Shown: one piece after another, positions 33,241-42,284 of the stretch
Position numbering within the stretch: the first letter of the stretch is position 1
How the letters are laid out: the number at the start of each line of letters is the position of its first letter
Notes under the pieces: generated by a model
Database searches by the model: none
What the model was told of the DNA's origin: nothing
What the model saw: the letters and a program-made list of their open reading frames with translations, nothing else
Assembly: GCF_009664365.1 (NCBI RefSeq)
Contig: NZ_CP044310.1
Span: forward strand, 1,623,001 to 1,687,000
Length of the DNA: 64,000 nt
Reading direction: 5' to 3'
DNA from: Paenibacillus xylanilyticus
GTDB taxonomy: Bacteria; Bacillota; Bacilli; Paenibacillales; Paenibacillaceae
Position numbers and translations under genes: made by a program

Positions 33241-35250
33241 ATGAAGGTTATTCTCTCTACATTAAATGCAAAGTACATCCATACCTCGCTGGCTTTGCGC
33301 TGTCTGAAGGCGTACAGTGAGAAGGATTTTGATATTGAGCTGGCAGAGTATACGATCAAGGATCCAGTCATGAACATTGTGTCTGACCTGTATCAGCGCG
33401 GCGCGGACGTGATTGGATTCTCGTGTTACATCTGGAACATTGAAGAGACGATCAAGGTCATTGATAACCTGAAAAAGGTTATGCCTGACGTGAAAATATT
33501 GCTGGGCGGGCCGGAAGTGTCCTACGACACGGAATATTGGATGAACCGGATTCCCAATGTTGATTTCATCGTCATGGGTGAAGGGGAAGAGACGCTGCAT
33601 CAGCTCCTGACGGAGCTGGAAGGAAGCAAGAAGTTCCACTTTGTGTATGGACTGGCGTATCGTAAAGGGGAAGAGGTCATTCTCATGCCAGGACGACCGA
33701 AGGCGGATCTGAACGATCTGCCGTCACCGCACCGGTTTGAAGAGGATATCCCGGATCTCGGGAAACGGGTTGTTTATTTTGAAACCAGCCGGGGCTGTCC
33801 GTTCAGCTGTCAGTTCTGTCTGTCCAGTATTGAGGTCGGCGTGCGATATTATGATATTGAGCGGACGAAGTCGGACATTCTGTATTTGATTAAGAAGGGT
33901 GCGAAGCTGATCAAGTTTGTGGACCGGACATTCAACATTAAGCGCGATTACGCGATGGAGATGTTCAAATTCCTGATCGAGAATCATCAGGGAACGGTGT
34001 TCCAGTTTGAAATTACAGCTGATATCATGCGTCCTGAGGTACTCGATTATCTGGCAGAGAATGCGCCACCGGGCACGTTCCGGTTCGAAATTGGGGTGCA
34101 GTCCACGAATGATCCGACGAATGAACTGGTGAAACGCCGCCAGAACTTTGCCAAGCTGAGCCGTACGGTGAACAAGGTCAAAGCCAGCGGGAAAATCGAC
34201 CAGCACTTGGATCTCATCGCCGGACTGCCGGAGGAAGATTACAATACGTTCCGTAAGACGTTTAACGATGTATTTGCACTGGGGCCGGAAGAGCTTCAGC
34301 TTGGGTTCCTCAAAATGCTTCGTGGTACGGGTCTGCGTCTGGATGCGGAAAAGTACAACTACACGTATATGGATCATGCACCGTATGAGATTTTGGGCAG
34401 TGACGTGCTGCCATTCAGCGATATCGTGCGCTTGAAGCGGCTCGAGGATGTACTGGAGAAATACTGGAACGCACACCGGATGGATCATACGCTGAAGTAT
34501 CTGATGGAGCAGGAGTTTGACTCGCCGTTCGACTTCTTCCAGGCGTTCGGGGATTACTGGGAGGGTCAGGGCTGGCAGAAGATTGGTCACCAGCTCGAAG
34601 ATCTGTTCACCCGTCTGCACAGCTTCCTGGAATCGCGGAATACACCGCATATGGATATCGTGCTCGGCCTGATGAAGCTGGATTATTTCCTCGGCCACAA
34701 GTACAAACCACGCAAAATCTGGTGGGACGATGCGCTGGAGAAGGACCAGTGGGCGCTCTATATGAAAACGCTGGCTGAACGTCCCGAAGACGTTCGCCTG
34801 CCGCGCGTTGCCGGTGCCGCAGGCACGGCATGGCTGGAAAGCAGCGGCACAGGTACAGGTGCCGCTGCGGGAAGTTCGGCTGCTGCCGGGGAAAACTCTG
34901 CCGCAGATGCGGCGGGTGTGATCGGCAGCGAAGCTGCGGGGTCCGCCGCGGATGGATCGGCGGACGGTGGGGACGGCAGCGCATCGCGTGCGCTGCCGAT
35001 GACCTCGGCCATGACCGCACAGACGGTCATGGGTGCCCGTGCTTTCGCCGACCTTGGTCTCGGCGAAAAGGAACTGCAGAAGCACGCCGTACTGGACGTG
35101 CTTCCGTTCCGGCTTGAGCGTGTGCTAGCTGGCGCCAGCCCGCTTGCCGCGAAAGGCCGGACGCTGCTGGTCGTTGTGTACCAGCAGCATGAAGACCAGC
35201 AGGCGCAGTATTACACGCTGCCGCTGGGAGAAGAAGCCGCTGCCATGTAG
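33241..35250 (+). CDS. B12-binding radical SAM protein (DUF4080 type) with low-complexity insert
   Basis: 669 residues. N-terminal cobalamin-binding-like domain (STLNAKYIHTSLALRCLKAY ... GGPEVSYD), then radical SAM domain with the [4Fe-4S] cysteines in ETSRGCPFSCQFCLSS, and a DUF4080 C-terminal part with KPRKIWWDDALEKDQWALY. Residues about 521-590 are an insert almost wholly of Ala, Gly, Ser, Asp and Thr (e.g. GTGTGAAAGSSAAAGENSA), higher in GC than the flanks; the ordered sequence resumes with LPFRLERVLAGASPL. Reaction unknown. Start ATG at 33241 has only a weak ribosome site (AAAGGTTG). Confidence 0.82.
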   Translation: MKVILSTLNAKYIHTSLALRCLKAYSEKDFDIELAEYTIKDPVMNIVSDLYQRGADVIGFSCYIWNIEETIKVIDNLKKVMPDVKILLGGPEVSYDTEYWMNRIPNVDFIVMGEGEETLHQLLTELEGSKKFHFVYGLAYRKGEEVILMPGRPKADLNDLPSPHRFEEDIPDLGKRVVYFETSRGCPFSCQFCLSSIEVGVRYYDIERTKSDILYLIKKGAKLIKFVDRTFNIKRDYAMEMFKFLIENHQGTVFQFEITADIMRPEVLDYLAENAPPGTFRFEIGVQSTNDPTNELVKRRQNFAKLSRTVNKVKASGKIDQHLDLIAGLPEEDYNTFRKTFNDVFALGPEELQLGFLKMLRGTGLRLDAEKYNYTYMDHAPYEILGSDVLPFSDIVRLKRLEDVLEKYWNAHRMDHTLKYLMEQEFDSPFDFFQAFGDYWEGQGWQKIGHQLEDLFTRLHSFLESRNTPHMDIVLGLMKLDYFLGHKYKPRKIWWDDALEKDQWALYMKTLAERPEDVRLPRVAGAAGTAWLESSGTGTGAAAGSSAAAGENSAADAAGVIGSEAAGSAADGSADGGDGSASRALPMTSAMTAQTVMGARAFADLGLGEKELQKHAVLDVLPFRLERVLAGASPLAAKGRTLLVVVYQQHEDQQAQYYTLPLGEEAAAM

Positions 35251-35308
35251 GTGCAGCGGCCAAGAAGAAGCTGCATAGGCCGCCGGATTGGCGTCATGCA
35301 GCAGAAGA

Positions 35309-35338
35309 AGCGCCACGGCTTTGCGGTCGTGGCGCTTC
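35309..35338 (+). terminator. GC-rich hairpin
   Basis: AAGCGCCACG / CGTGGCGCTT, ten perfect base pairs; only two T follow, so it may be an RNA-stabilising hairpin. Confidence 0.5.
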
Positions 35339-35379
35339 CCCATGAGGTGCTGCCCGAATGAGAGCAGCGCCTCACCCTT

Positions 35380-35406
35380 ACGCGGCTTGCCATTGCACAA
35401 GCCGCG
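35380..35406 (+). terminator. hairpin after the radical SAM gene
   Basis: ACGCGGCTTG / CAAGCCGCGC stem with T-rich sequence (TAATCTTTACCTTTT) downstream. Confidence 0.55.
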
Positions 35407-35638
35407 CTAATCTTTACCTTTTACAACAACTATATGTTCTGTAAGCATCGGAAGGTCGTCTGATTCCCCATGGGATGAGGGAGGGGCCTTCTATTTTGTT
35501 TGGAATGGTTAGAGAGCATTTCAACTAGCACCCAACAACTTGGATAGATATCACGGATTTTACTCCCATTGAATACCCAAATAGAGAAAGCGATGAAAAA
35601 CGTATATTCGGATAGTTTGCTGCCCACCAATAGTTCCA

Positions 35639-36253
35639 TTAAGACTGTATATCTAGATTGTACTTCTTCATGACAGAACCACGAAATGTCTCGTACTCTA
35701 ATAATTCATTTGAAGTGGCCGATTGAGGTATACTGCTCTGACTGATCCCTTCCATGCTGAATTTCCCCCAGTTATCATTAATTAATCCATAGTCACCATA
35801 GGAGTTTCTTAGTAAAAAAAGAACACTTCTATCACCCTTTTGCAGTTCGACATAGTCATTAGCTGTATATTTGACGTCTCCCTTCAGACTTACGGGTTCA
35901 ATGATCGTCAATTTGTTCTGATCAGAAGGGTAATCCTCAGGTTTCTTTAGTATCTTCTCAATCTTAATAGTTGTATTGGTGTGGAAGGACTGCATGATCC
36001 CATCATCAAATGTAGTAACGACATGCTCTCGATCTCTAAAGTCCTCTGTGGCATAACCAATGACAATCAGTTCAGCAAACGCATCTAACTTGTCTAGTTC
36101 ACGTAAGGTTAATGAATTGGCCGAAAGGTTGATTACTTGTTGAATTGGCTCCTCCAGTTTCGATGGACCGTTCATATACGCGATTGTACTAACAGAGATA
36201 GCCAGCACAAATAATACAGAGAATAGTAGATGCTTTTTTTTGAAAAGAAACAT
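35639..36253 (-). CDS. exported or membrane-anchored protein of unknown function
   Basis: 204 residues from ATG 36253 (AAAGGATGAGAT upstream). One N-terminal hydrophobic helix (HLLFSVLFVLAISVSTIAYM) without a lipobox cysteine, then a soluble extracytoplasmic domain (VIGYATEDFRDREHVVTTF, VELQKGDRSVLFLLRNSYGDYGL). No family recognised. It has a good promoter overlapping one for the divergent phosphatase gene. Confidence 0.6.
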   Translation of the reverse strand: MFLFKKKHLLFSVLFVLAISVSTIAYMNGPSKLEEPIQQVINLSANSLTLRELDKLDAFAELIVIGYATEDFRDREHVVTTFDDGIMQSFHTNTTIKIEKILKKPEDYPSDQNKLTIIEPVSLKGDVKYTANDYVELQKGDRSVLFLLRNSYGDYGLINDNWGKFSMEGISQSSIPQSATSNELLEYETFRGSVMKKYNLDIQS

Positions 36254-36308
36254 GATCTCATCCTTTCGGTTACATATAGTTTCCTTCCAAGAATATTGCT
36301 TCATTTCT

Positions 36309-36338
36309 ACTATACACATATCTGAAAATTATTGTAAA
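36309..36338 (-). promoter_or_regulatory. sigma-A promoter (-) overlapping a weaker divergent promoter (+)
   Basis: On the - strand TTTACA (36338-36333), an 18-nt spacer and TATAGT (36314-36309). On the + strand CTGAAA (36322-36327) with TATAAG (36346-36351) at 18 nt could serve the histidine phosphatase gene; the two overlap. Confidence 0.5.
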
Positions 36339-36374
36339 TTAATTGTATAAGTCAGAAGAATTCAAGGAGGGCAT

Positions 36375-36941
36375 ATGAAGACCATCATTTATATGGTTAG
36401 GCATGCGGAGTCACCGTATACGGAAGGGACGGAAAGAACGAGAGGACTTACCTTGAAGGGCAAAGGGAATGCAGCCCAAATCACAGAAATATTAAAGGAT
36501 GAAGGAATACATACTATCTTCTCAAGTCCGTATGCCCGAGCTGTCTTAACCTTGGAGGGGCTGGCAACAGCGCTGGGAATAGACATTCAGATCATGGAAG
36601 ACCTTCGGGAACGACATTTTTCAGATGATCATATTAGGGATGAAGAATTTATGCCTGCTTCGAAGCGAATGTTTGAAGACCCTGATTATGCATTACCAGG
36701 AGGCGAGTCTAACACGGTTTGCCAGAATAGAGCTGTATATGTGTTCAAGCAAATTCTAGAAGAATACCAGGGGAAAAAGGTAGCTATTGGCACGCACGGA
36801 CATGTCATGACGTTGATGATGAATTACTTTGATGCAAGCTACGGCTTTGATTTTTCTAATCAAACCAGCAAACCTGATATCTATAAGCTTCAATTTGAAG
36901 GGATGGAATTAGAGCAAGTGACAAGATTATGGGAAGCATAG
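36375..36941 (+). CDS. histidine phosphatase (phosphoglycerate mutase superfamily)
   Basis: 188 residues. The phosphohistidine site is VRHAES at the N-terminus and the second catalytic histidine is in GTHGHVM; SSPYARAVLT contributes the usual arginine. Members dephosphorylate sugars, nucleotides or proteins; substrate unknown. ATG with AAGGAGG 6 nt upstream. Start of a run of small AT-rich genes of uncertain function. Confidence 0.85.
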   Translation: MKTIIYMVRHAESPYTEGTERTRGLTLKGKGNAAQITEILKDEGIHTIFSSPYARAVLTLEGLATALGIDIQIMEDLRERHFSDDHIRDEEFMPASKRMFEDPDYALPGGESNTVCQNRAVYVFKQILEEYQGKKVAIGTHGHVMTLMMNYFDASYGFDFSNQTSKPDIYKLQFEGMELEQVTRLWEA

Positions 36942-37003
36942 GGTAAAAGTAATTGGTAGGTAGAGAGTAGTCATTGGGTTGAATAAAGAGAGGGATGGTA
37001 TGG

Positions 37004-37732
37004 ATGGAACAACAGGAATACGGCCGCTATTTACTAGCGATGGGCGGAGACGAATTTGATCCAGAAGATGATGAGGAGGTTGAAGCAGACCATTTCTATG
37101 GATTATTTCAGTGGTTTATGCCAACGGGAGCAGGGGTTGAACGAGTATTTGAGCCGATTCCAGACGGTCAGCGTTTTCTGGACAGAATACGTCCGATCTA
37201 TGAGATGTTGAACCCAGAGGATTTCGCCGGCGAATATGTGCCAGGTTATTTCAATGGTGGGAATGAAGATGCTTCCGAGGACACATTGCATAGTCTGGGG
37301 GAGGAGTTAATCCAAAGATTGAAGCTCCTGTTCTCCAAGGTATCGGAGGATGACGAAGCGGCGGACGCAGCTAAGGAAGCATTCAGAGCTTTGTCATGTA
37401 TGAAGGAAGTTGTTGTATTACAGCCAGGCGAAATTGGCAAGTTAGAGCAAAGATTGATTCAAGGTGCGGATGAAGAGGATAGTGAGGTCGTTTACGAAGC
37501 ACTTGGAGACCTTCTTCGCTCGCGTAGCAATTACAACGAAAATATCGAACTGTTGAGTGAAGCATACTATTCCATCGCTTGCGATTATTGGGTTGCCTAT
37601 TACTTGCAGTGGTCCCGCTATCAAGGTTTGCAGGAGGCTGAAGACTGCCTGTATCCATACTTTGAGCTATATCGCTATGGCTATAATCTACGTTGGACTC
37701 AGAATAAGCTATTTATTGGTAGACGCTCATGA
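37004..37732 (+). CDS. acidic cytoplasmic protein of unknown function
   Basis: 242 residues from the ATG at 37004; the ATG nine bases earlier touches the GAGAGGG ribosome site and is unlikely. Strongly acidic N-terminus (DEFDPEDDEEVEADHF), followed by helical segments (DEEDSEVVYEALGDLLRSR). No signal peptide. No family recognised. Its stop overlaps the next start as ATGA. Confidence 0.55.
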   Translation: MEQQEYGRYLLAMGGDEFDPEDDEEVEADHFYGLFQWFMPTGAGVERVFEPIPDGQRFLDRIRPIYEMLNPEDFAGEYVPGYFNGGNEDASEDTLHSLGEELIQRLKLLFSKVSEDDEAADAAKEAFRALSCMKEVVVLQPGEIGKLEQRLIQGADEEDSEVVYEALGDLLRSRSNYNENIELLSEAYYSIACDYWVAYYLQWSRYQGLQEAEDCLYPYFELYRYGYNLRWTQNKLFIGRRS

Positions 37733-38016
37733 GCACAGAAGAATATATCCAACACATGTTACAGGCGATCATTGAAAAATTACAAATCATAGTTAACGAT
37801 CGAAGTAAGCAATCCTTCGGCTCTCTGGAGTATCTCTTGAACCATATGATAGAGTATAGGAATCGTAAACAATATTTGTCAAACGAGTGGCATATCAACA
37901 CACCTCGTTGGCTAGGGGAATATGGAAATACACCGGAGGAAGAAGAGGTTTGTTCAGACATCCACAGTTTGCAGTTATACATTGCTGAGAAGTTAAAGGG
38001 TGGATGGGGAAAATAA
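37729..38016 (+). CDS. small soluble protein coupled to the acidic protein
   Basis: 95 residues, helical (QHMLQAIIEKLQIIVNDRSK). ATGA overlap with the previous gene points to translational coupling and perhaps a complex. No family recognised; the pair may be of the small accessory or immunity type often found beside variable genes, but nothing proves this. Confidence 0.5.
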   Translation: MSTEEYIQHMLQAIIEKLQIIVNDRSKQSFGSLEYLLNHMIEYRNRKQYLSNEWHINTPRWLGEYGNTPEEEEVCSDIHSLQLYIAEKLKGGWGK

Positions 38017-38175
38017 AAGTTACATATTCCATTGCATACAGACGAATGCTTTGTGGGGACCTGCCGTAAGGCACTGTCATGTGAGTTTAATTGGAAGGAA
38101 AGATCAAAAGGGGATTTTCTCTAAATTGCATAATTGATGGATCCCAGTTACAACACAGAAAATGAAAGGATAGAT

Positions 38176-38748
38176 ATGAACCAAAAAAGATGGACGATAC
38201 TTTTGTTTGCTATATTTATCTTAGCCGTTATATTCGTTTATCAATACTACATGTCAAACTATACCAATGAGGGCATAGCGGACAAGGTTTTGAATCAAGA
38301 TGGGTATACAGTCACACTACGATCAGAACATATTCCAGTCGAAATTTTTGTGAAGCCTGAATGGATTACCTTTAACGTAAATGATCCAATGAAACAAGAT
38401 ATCAATGTAGCAGAGCTCCACAACTCTAATCTGTTGTTGGATGTGCTGAATAGAGGCAGCGATATTTATTTTACGTTTAGAACTACGTTTAATATGGAGA
38501 ATCCCTCCGGGGTGTTCATTTATAATGGTATTTTTCATGAGGATGGAATCTCTACTTACACTTCAGCGAATGTGAGATTGTTCGATAAGAACATGAAAGA
38601 ATTCTCCGTAGGTCAGACAGGGGTTGGTCCGGGCGCGTCATTCTCTTTTGGAATCGATCCAGAAGAACAGAAGCTTATACGAGAAGGGTTCTACGTGAAG
38701 TACGATGATTTTAATGTCTATAATTATGTGAAGGACAGCTTTAAATAG
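38176..38748 (+). CDS. small membrane-anchored protein of unknown function
   Basis: 190 residues from ATG 38176 (GAAAGGATAGAT upstream). One N-terminal transmembrane helix (WTILLFAIFILAVIFVYQYY), then a beta-rich extracytoplasmic domain (VEIFVKPEWITFNVND, SDIYFTFRTTFNM). Family not recognised; a similar layout recurs in the protein at 39358-39840. Confidence 0.55.
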   Translation: MNQKRWTILLFAIFILAVIFVYQYYMSNYTNEGIADKVLNQDGYTVTLRSEHIPVEIFVKPEWITFNVNDPMKQDINVAELHNSNLLLDVLNRGSDIYFTFRTTFNMENPSGVFIYNGIFHEDGISTYTSANVRLFDKNMKEFSVGQTGVGPGASFSFGIDPEEQKLIREGFYVKYDDFNVYNYVKDSFK

Positions 38749-38836
38749 GATTGGAGATATTATTAGACTAGGCTTCTTGAGCCTCGTTCTCTTTGAGTGC
38801 TTTGAGCAAGCAACGTTAACTAAAGGAGAATCATTC

Positions 38837-39337
38837 ATGTTCTATGTTAATGCCAGAGCTTTTATTGAACGTCAAGATAGGGACAGAACAGAAATCATAA
38901 TTCAGACTCGAAATAAAAAGAATGAGGTTTCATTGGAATTGCCGGGCGGCAGATTGGAACTTTACGAATCCATCATAGATGCGTTGAGAAGAGAAGTATA
39001 TGAAGAGACAGGTTTGACCGTTGTAGCCGTAGAAGGTAGTCACAAGCGAATAGATACATGTGGGATCAATCCGAATTTTGAAGTTGAATGTTTGGAGCCG
39101 TATTGTGTATATCAAACCATGAAAGGGCCTGTGGATTCTATCGGCATGTATTTTATATGTCAGGTGGAGGGGGAACTCTTACAAGAGGGTGACGAAACAA
39201 CAAATATCGGATGGAGAACGATTGATGAGGTCTATGAGCGTATGATCGATGATCCAAGACAGTTCTCAGATGTGGATCGCGCAGGGATAATATATTATTT
39301 GAAGCACAGGTTTGGAAAAGAACTCGAAGGAGACTGA
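38837..39337 (+). CDS. NUDIX hydrolase
   Basis: 166 residues from ATG 38837 (AAAGGAG 8 nt upstream). The NUDIX box GGRLELYESIIDALRREVYEETGL is complete (G, E, REVYEE). It should hydrolyse a nucleoside diphosphate linked to another moiety; substrate unknown. Confidence 0.85.
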   Translation: MFYVNARAFIERQDRDRTEIIIQTRNKKNEVSLELPGGRLELYESIIDALRREVYEETGLTVVAVEGSHKRIDTCGINPNFEVECLEPYCVYQTMKGPVDSIGMYFICQVEGELLQEGDETTNIGWRTIDEVYERMIDDPRQFSDVDRAGIIYYLKHRFGKELEGD

Positions 39338-39357
39338 AGATGTAAGGAGTAATCCAT

Positions 39358-39840
39358 GTGTATATAAAAGAAAGAAAGTATATTATTGTTATCATTGTAC
39401 TTGTTGTAATTGTATTGGTGACGATATGGTATTTTAGAGTGGGATATTTATTAAGAAAACCAGAGATGCCCAACGCAAATATTGAGATTCAGACCCAAAT
39501 GGTTGATGGTGGTACGATTAATTTAAGAAATGCAAATTACTCCGAAAATGAAATCAAGGTTGGATATGAAGTGAAAGGGTTCAGTCTGAAGGAGTATAAT
39601 ATTTCTTGTAAGCTTTATCATGACGGGAATTTAATTTCAACTTCTGGCTCAACAGGTGGAGGTCTGATAGAACTGGACGAAAAGCACTATTACTTTGTTG
39701 GTTTTGAGAATATAGATGAAAACGATCTGCCTGATTCTCTAAATCTAAAGGTTGAAATTATTGTGATACCCAATGATTCTGGACAAAAACCTATACCAGC
39801 TTCGTTTAATGTAAACCTCGATAAAGAAAGTAGAGCTTAA
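39358..39840 (+). CDS. small membrane-anchored protein of unknown function
   Basis: 160 residues starting with GTG at 39358 (TAAGGAG 8 nt upstream; an ATG two bases earlier runs into a stop). One N-terminal helix (YIIVIIVLVVIVLVTIWYF) and a beta-rich exported domain (EYNISCKLYHDGNLISTSGSTGGG). No family recognised. Confidence 0.5.
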   Translation: MYIKERKYIIVIIVLVVIVLVTIWYFRVGYLLRKPEMPNANIEIQTQMVDGGTINLRNANYSENEIKVGYEVKGFSLKEYNISCKLYHDGNLISTSGSTGGGLIELDEKHYYFVGFENIDENDLPDSLNLKVEIIVIPNDSGQKPIPASFNVNLDKESRA

Positions 39841-40032
39841 TGTCCGCTGCTTTCTTACCACTCCGCAAGAATATATAAATCTGCTTGATAAGTGTAGATA
39901 CTACACATAACATCATATTCAAGCTGCAGGCATAGGGCCTTGATTCGACAGGTGCTGGATACCCCAGCACAAGGATACGGGAACATGTTTCTTTAAGAGA
40001 GATACGCCAATCTTAACGTGAGGGTGATTCAT

Positions 40033-40617
40033 GTGGAACGAGGACTCATTATATTTTTGAACGGAACGTCAAGTTCGGGGAAGACAAGTATCGGGTTGGA
40101 AATGAAAAAGCAGGGAGACATTCCGTTACATCATTTGTCTGTAGATCAATTTTTCCAGAATTATGACCAGTTTATCGACAGTACATACCCAGATATGAAA
40201 CCTACAAGAGAATTGGAGCCTCATGTGATGACAGATATCCTTTTTGACCCGATTGTCTCATTGTTCTATTCAACCATTAAACTGTTTTCGGAGATGGGAT
40301 TGAATGTTATTGTGGATACGGTCATTACCAATGACAAGTGGTTTAACGGTTTTTATGATTTGCTTTCGGATTATCCGATATTGTTTGTGGGTGTGCACTG
40401 CTCCAAGGAAGAACTCACCAGAAGAGAGCAAAACAGGGGAGATCGTGCAATTGGACTTGCCCATTCCCAGTTTGACTACATATATGCCTATGATGAATAT
40501 GATCTTGAAGTGAATACGGAAGAACTCAGTTCAGCGGACTGTGCTGCAAAGATATTAGATTATATCCATTCCGAGCAGGAATTCTCGGCATTTAAGAAGT
40601 TGAGTAGAGGAGACTGA
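40033..40617 (+). CDS. chloramphenicol phosphotransferase (CPT)-like kinase
   Basis: 194 residues from GTG 40033 (AGGGTGA upstream; an earlier GTG at 40018 is less likely). Walker A motif FLNGTSSSGKTS, the LSVDQFF strand, and the CPT hallmark FVGVHCSKEELTRREQNRGDRAIGLAHSQ. CPT proteins phosphorylate chloramphenicol; relatives use other small alcohols. A short hairpin (GTGCTGG / CCAGCAC, about 39951-39969) precedes it. Confidence 0.78.
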   Translation: MERGLIIFLNGTSSSGKTSIGLEMKKQGDIPLHHLSVDQFFQNYDQFIDSTYPDMKPTRELEPHVMTDILFDPIVSLFYSTIKLFSEMGLNVIVDTVITNDKWFNGFYDLLSDYPILFVGVHCSKEELTRREQNRGDRAIGLAHSQFDYIYAYDEYDLEVNTEELSSADCAAKILDYIHSEQEFSAFKKLSRGD

Positions 40618-40741
40618 AGGAGATAAAACGCTCGTCTTGGCGGAGAAACCCCATTAATATTATTTAGCATAGAGCTTCTAACACACTACAACATGGTTCC
40701 TAGCAATAGGGACCTTAGTCTATATGTGGAGGTGAAGTAAT

Positions 40742-41098
40742 ATGAAAAGAAAAATTCTATTCATACCTTTCATATCATTCATTGTACTTTTATTCGGGTG
40801 TTCATCGTCGTCTGGAAGTTTTGCTTCAGATAAAATGATAAAAATAAAGAATGAAGTCTACATTACAAGTAATGAGACCGTTACAGAAGATGAACTAGTT
40901 GAACAAATAGGCGAGATAGAAGTAACTTCAACCAATGAGAGAGATCTTAATGAGGCGAACACTGTAAGTTCGAATACATATAAAGTAGGTACAAGGCTAT
41001 TTAAAATGAATAACAAAGATACTAAGGATATGATTGCTGTGGAAGATTCTACATCCCTATATTTCATTGCCTACAACAACAAGTATACAGCAAAATAG
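40742..41098 (+). CDS. small lipoprotein of unknown function
   Basis: 118 residues. Signal peptide with lipobox LLFGC; the mature part is short, rich in Asn/Thr/Glu (VTSTNERDLNEANTVSSNTY), with no known domain. ATG with GGAGGTG upstream. Anchored on the outside of the membrane. Confidence 0.6.
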   Translation: MKRKILFIPFISFIVLLFGCSSSSGSFASDKMIKIKNEVYITSNETVTEDELVEQIGEIEVTSTNERDLNEANTVSSNTYKVGTRLFKMNNKDTKDMIAVEDSTSLYFIAYNNKYTAK

Positions 41099-41194
41099 TA
41101 TCCTCCTTCTCCCTGCATGTCGCATTAGTCCGGCTGAAATGTCGCAAAAGTACATGGTAACGCGATGCGGAGATCGTTTATACTCTCCTTATGT

Positions 41195-41224
41195 TTCGAT
41201 AATGAAAATCATTATCAGTATAAT
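41195..41224 (+). promoter_or_regulatory. Fur-regulated promoter of the siderophore unit
   Basis: GATAATGAAAATCATTATC (41198-41216) matches 18 of 19 bases of the classic Fur box and covers the spacer of a promoter with TTCGAT (41195-41200) and TATAAT (41219-41224). Iron-loaded Fur would block transcription of the downstream genes. Confidence 0.8.
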
Positions 41225-41242
41225 ACATAAGGGGGATTCATC

Positions 41243-42283
41243 ATGAATCATAGAACGAAGGGGCAAGCAGCTGGAAGCAATGCCTACATTGCCCACCAAT
41301 CACGATTGTTAATGGGCCTGATGCTGGCTCTGATTCTTGTCCTGACGGCTTGCGGTGCCGGAGCAGGTACAGATAGTGGTAAGCCGTCTGCTGCAGCACC
41401 AGCGGAGACACCTGCGAATGAAGAAGTTCAGACGGTCGGAGCTTTCCCTGTAACGATCAAGCACATGAAGGGTGAGCTGACACTCGACGAAAAACCAAAT
41501 AAAATTGCTGTGCTTGATGTTAAGTTTCTGGATCAAATGTTGGCCGTTGGCGAGAAGCCGGCAGGCAGTGTTATCGCTGGAGGCAACACCGATTTTCCAG
41601 AATACCTAGGTGATCAGCCGAGTGACGTACAGGTTCTGGGTACGCGGGACGAGCCCAATCTGGAAGCGATTGTAGCCTTGGACCCCGATCTGATTATCAT
41701 GACCGACTTCCAGGAGAAACGGTATGAGAATGTAAGCAAAATTGCACCCACCCTTGTACTCGACTTCTACGAAGATTGGCGCGATACGTTAGCCACGGTC
41801 GCTAAGATTACAGACAAACAGGACGAGGCAGAGAAGGTGCGTCAGGCATATGAGGACAAAGTCGCTGGTCTGAAGGCGAAGCTGTCAGAGAAAATGGGAG
41901 ATGAAACGGTAGCTCTGATCCGTCCGAGAAAAGAAGGTATTCGTGTTCATGGTATTGAGCATCGTACAGGCGGTATCCTGTATCAGGATCTGGGCTTGAA
42001 CATGCCTGCACTCGTTGAGGGAATCAAGGATGATACCTCTGTTGAAATCTCAATGGAGAAGGTTCCTGAGATTGGAGCGGATCGTTATTTCGTACTGTCG
42101 GACGAACTGTTTGCCGCAGAAGCAGAGGCTATGATTAGCAATCCAGTCTGGAAGTCCCTTGATGCCGTGAAAAATAACCGTGCGTATGATGTGAATTCGA
42201 CCCTTTGGATCGCATACTACGGACCACTTGCCATTAATCTGATTGTAGATCAGGCTTCGGAAGCCCTGCTCGGATCGAATTAA
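41243..42283 (+). CDS. siderophore-binding lipoprotein (FeuA-like)
   Basis: 346 residues. Lipobox LTAC, then a type III binding-protein fold: KIAVLDVKFLDQMLAVGEKPAG, LEAIVALDPDLIIMTD, RPRKEGIRVHGIEHRTGGILYQDLGL. It captures a ferric siderophore outside the membrane and passes it to ABC permeases. Permease and ATPase genes are not in this window. ATG with AAGGGGG upstream, directly behind the Fur box. Its C-terminal domain is strongly similar to that of the AraC regulator at 43107-44828. Confidence 0.88.
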   Translation: MNHRTKGQAAGSNAYIAHQSRLLMGLMLALILVLTACGAGAGTDSGKPSAAAPAETPANEEVQTVGAFPVTIKHMKGELTLDEKPNKIAVLDVKFLDQMLAVGEKPAGSVIAGGNTDFPEYLGDQPSDVQVLGTRDEPNLEAIVALDPDLIIMTDFQEKRYENVSKIAPTLVLDFYEDWRDTLATVAKITDKQDEAEKVRQAYEDKVAGLKAKLSEKMGDETVALIRPRKEGIRVHGIEHRTGGILYQDLGLNMPALVEGIKDDTSVEISMEKVPEIGADRYFVLSDELFAAEAEAMISNPVWKSLDAVKNNRAYDVNSTLWIAYYGPLAINLIVDQASEALLGSN

Positions 42284-42284
42284 C

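Larger units (their letters stand above)
35251..35638. other. 388-nt intergenic region with two terminator hairpins
   Basis: After two hairpins (35309-35338 and 35380-35406) the rest (35407-35638) is AT-rich with no frame preceded by a ribosome site. Nothing else recognised. Confidence 0.4.

Noticed and set aside
33724..35085. 453-codon frame on the - strand antisense to the radical SAM gene
   Set aside because: Codon pattern and composition are a shadow of the GC-rich + strand gene; no ribosome site and no recognisable domain.
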